Assembly: GCF_029937855.1 (NCBI RefSeq) | Contig: NZ_JAPYPC010000025.1 | Span: 1-60,985 of the forward strand | Length of the DNA: 60,985 nt | Source: Christiangramia sp. | Lineage (GTDB): Bacteria; Bacteroidota; Bacteroidia; Flavobacteriales; Flavobacteriaceae | Direction of reading: 5' to 3' | Part shown: piece by piece, positions 60,704 to 60,985 of the stretch | Layout: the number at the start of each line of letters is the position of its first letter | How positions within the stretch are numbered: position 1 is the stretch's first letter | Translations under genes and position numbers: made by a program | Notes under the pieces: model-generated | Seen by the model: the letters and a program-made list of their open reading frames with translations, nothing else | Databases searched by the model: none | What the model was told of the DNA's origin: nothing

Positions 60704-60721
60704 TCCCGATAGCTATCGGGA
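60704..60721. repeat. Perfect 18-bp palindrome
   Basis: TCCCGATAGCTATCGGGA, sitting exactly where copy 1 has the AAGTTCAG arm of its hairpin, so it replaces half of a repeat stem in copy 2. Confidence 0.8.
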
Positions 60722-60745
60722 CAACATGACGAAAACAATAAAATA

Positions 60746-60910
60746 AGACAATGCGAGGGCAACGAAGCAGTCTCAAAGCGGGAAAACCGAACTATAGAGA
60801 TCGCTTCTACCGGGAAACCGGTATGGCGATAACAGGGTAAAAGAGATCGCTTCACTACGTTCGCGGTGACAAACCTAAAAAATGTTTCGACTGCGCTCAG
60901 CATGACAGGG
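60746..60910. repeat. Further REP-like elements
   Basis: GACAATGCGAGGGCAACGAA then GCAGTCTC (60748-60775), GAGATCGCTTCTACCGG (60796-60812), GAGATCGCTTCACTACGTTC then GCGGTGAC (60843-60870), and TTTCGACTGCGCTCAGCATG then ACA (60884-60906). Confidence 0.7.
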
Positions 60911-60985
60911 CTCACTGCACTGAAAACCGATAATTGATAATTGTAGATTGATAAATGTACTTAAACTGCCATACATATTACTCTT

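Larger units (their letters stand above)
60279..60985. other. Repeat mosaic at the right end of the window
   Basis: About 700 bp without a gene. Nearly all of it can be divided into short palindromic elements and a tandem duplication (next entries). Confidence 0.75.

Noticed and set aside
60825-60841. GGCGATAACAGGGTAAA, close to the I-SceI recognition site
   Set aside because: Differs at several positions from the true site and no homing endonuclease or intron is present; chance similarity in a repeat region.
60292-60910. CRISPR-like array
   Set aside because: Repeats are of different families, unevenly spaced and without unique equal-length spacers; no cas gene is near.

Overview
The window reads as chromosome of a flavobacterium (Bacteroidota, Flavobacteriaceae; a marine Gramella/Christiangramia-like genus is my guess, not shown). 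The evidence is AT-rich DNA with almost no Shine-Dalgarno sequences, many promoters carrying the Bacteroidota -7 box TAnnTTTG (at prs, rplY, serS, the TPP leader, greA, ahcY and dinB), families typical of this phylum (DUF4301, DUF4286, DUF3127, DUF3098, PcrB-type synthase beside a phosphopantetheinyl transferase, a carboxypeptidase-regulatory-domain TonB receptor), and intergenic short palindromic repeats. No rRNA, tRNA, CRISPR array, phage or intact insertion sequence was seen.

Layout. 0.2-3.3 kb: a three-PAS histidine kinase with a stand-alone receiver. 3.7-8.8 kb: a tight TetR / ABC / HlyD / TolC operon, a type I-like export unit whose ABC ATPase has lost several catalytic motifs. 8.9-12.5 kb: a luciferase-like oxidoreductase, then small minus-strand genes (Coa1-like, two membrane proteins, DUF2200, two tiny ORFs). 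12.7-18.6 kb: prs, an inverted ppx/gppA flanked by repeats, rplY, pth, ribF. 18.6-25.7 kb: HTTM protein, serS, TPR lipoprotein, DUF4286, rsmA, mgtE. 25.9-30.0 kb: a 2-hydroxyacid dehydrogenase, then an overlapping vitamin-salvage operon (pnuC, NadR-like kinase, DUF4301) ending with arfB. 30.5-38.2 kb: a PepSY-like secreted protein, an NtrC-type regulator convergent with a hybrid histidine kinase, a TPP riboswitch with terminator before a TonB receptor, and a Rieske-like lipoprotein.

38.4-43.4 kb: greA with a structured leader, HIT protein, thioesterase, convergent histidine kinase, flavin reductase, DUF3127 protein, aat. 43.4-47.9 kb (minus): ftsX, an inserted GxxExxY gene, DUF3098, uppP, truB, TonB-like transducer, tag. 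48.2-50.9 kb: PcrB-type synthase and phosphopantetheinyl transferase, divergent from ahcY. 51.0-54.8 kb is a patch of decay: a lipoprotein frameshifted by a 4-bp duplication, an intradiol dioxygenase with an in-frame stop and a truncated methyltransferase-lipoprotein remnant, around an intact DUF885 peptidase-like gene. 55.1-60.3 kb: a 1118-aa beta-propeller/amidohydrolase, a NUDIX hydrolase, and dinB with paired palindromes at its promoter. The last 700 bp is a dense mosaic of repeats including a diverged tandem duplication.

Most of the window is housekeeping. The observations most worth checking are the degenerate export ATPase, the GxxExxY cassette inside the ftsX-uppP operon, the repeat element inside the loop of a terminator, the dinB operator candidates, the greA leader, and the cluster of broken genes. 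I did not find a clearly new multi-gene system.
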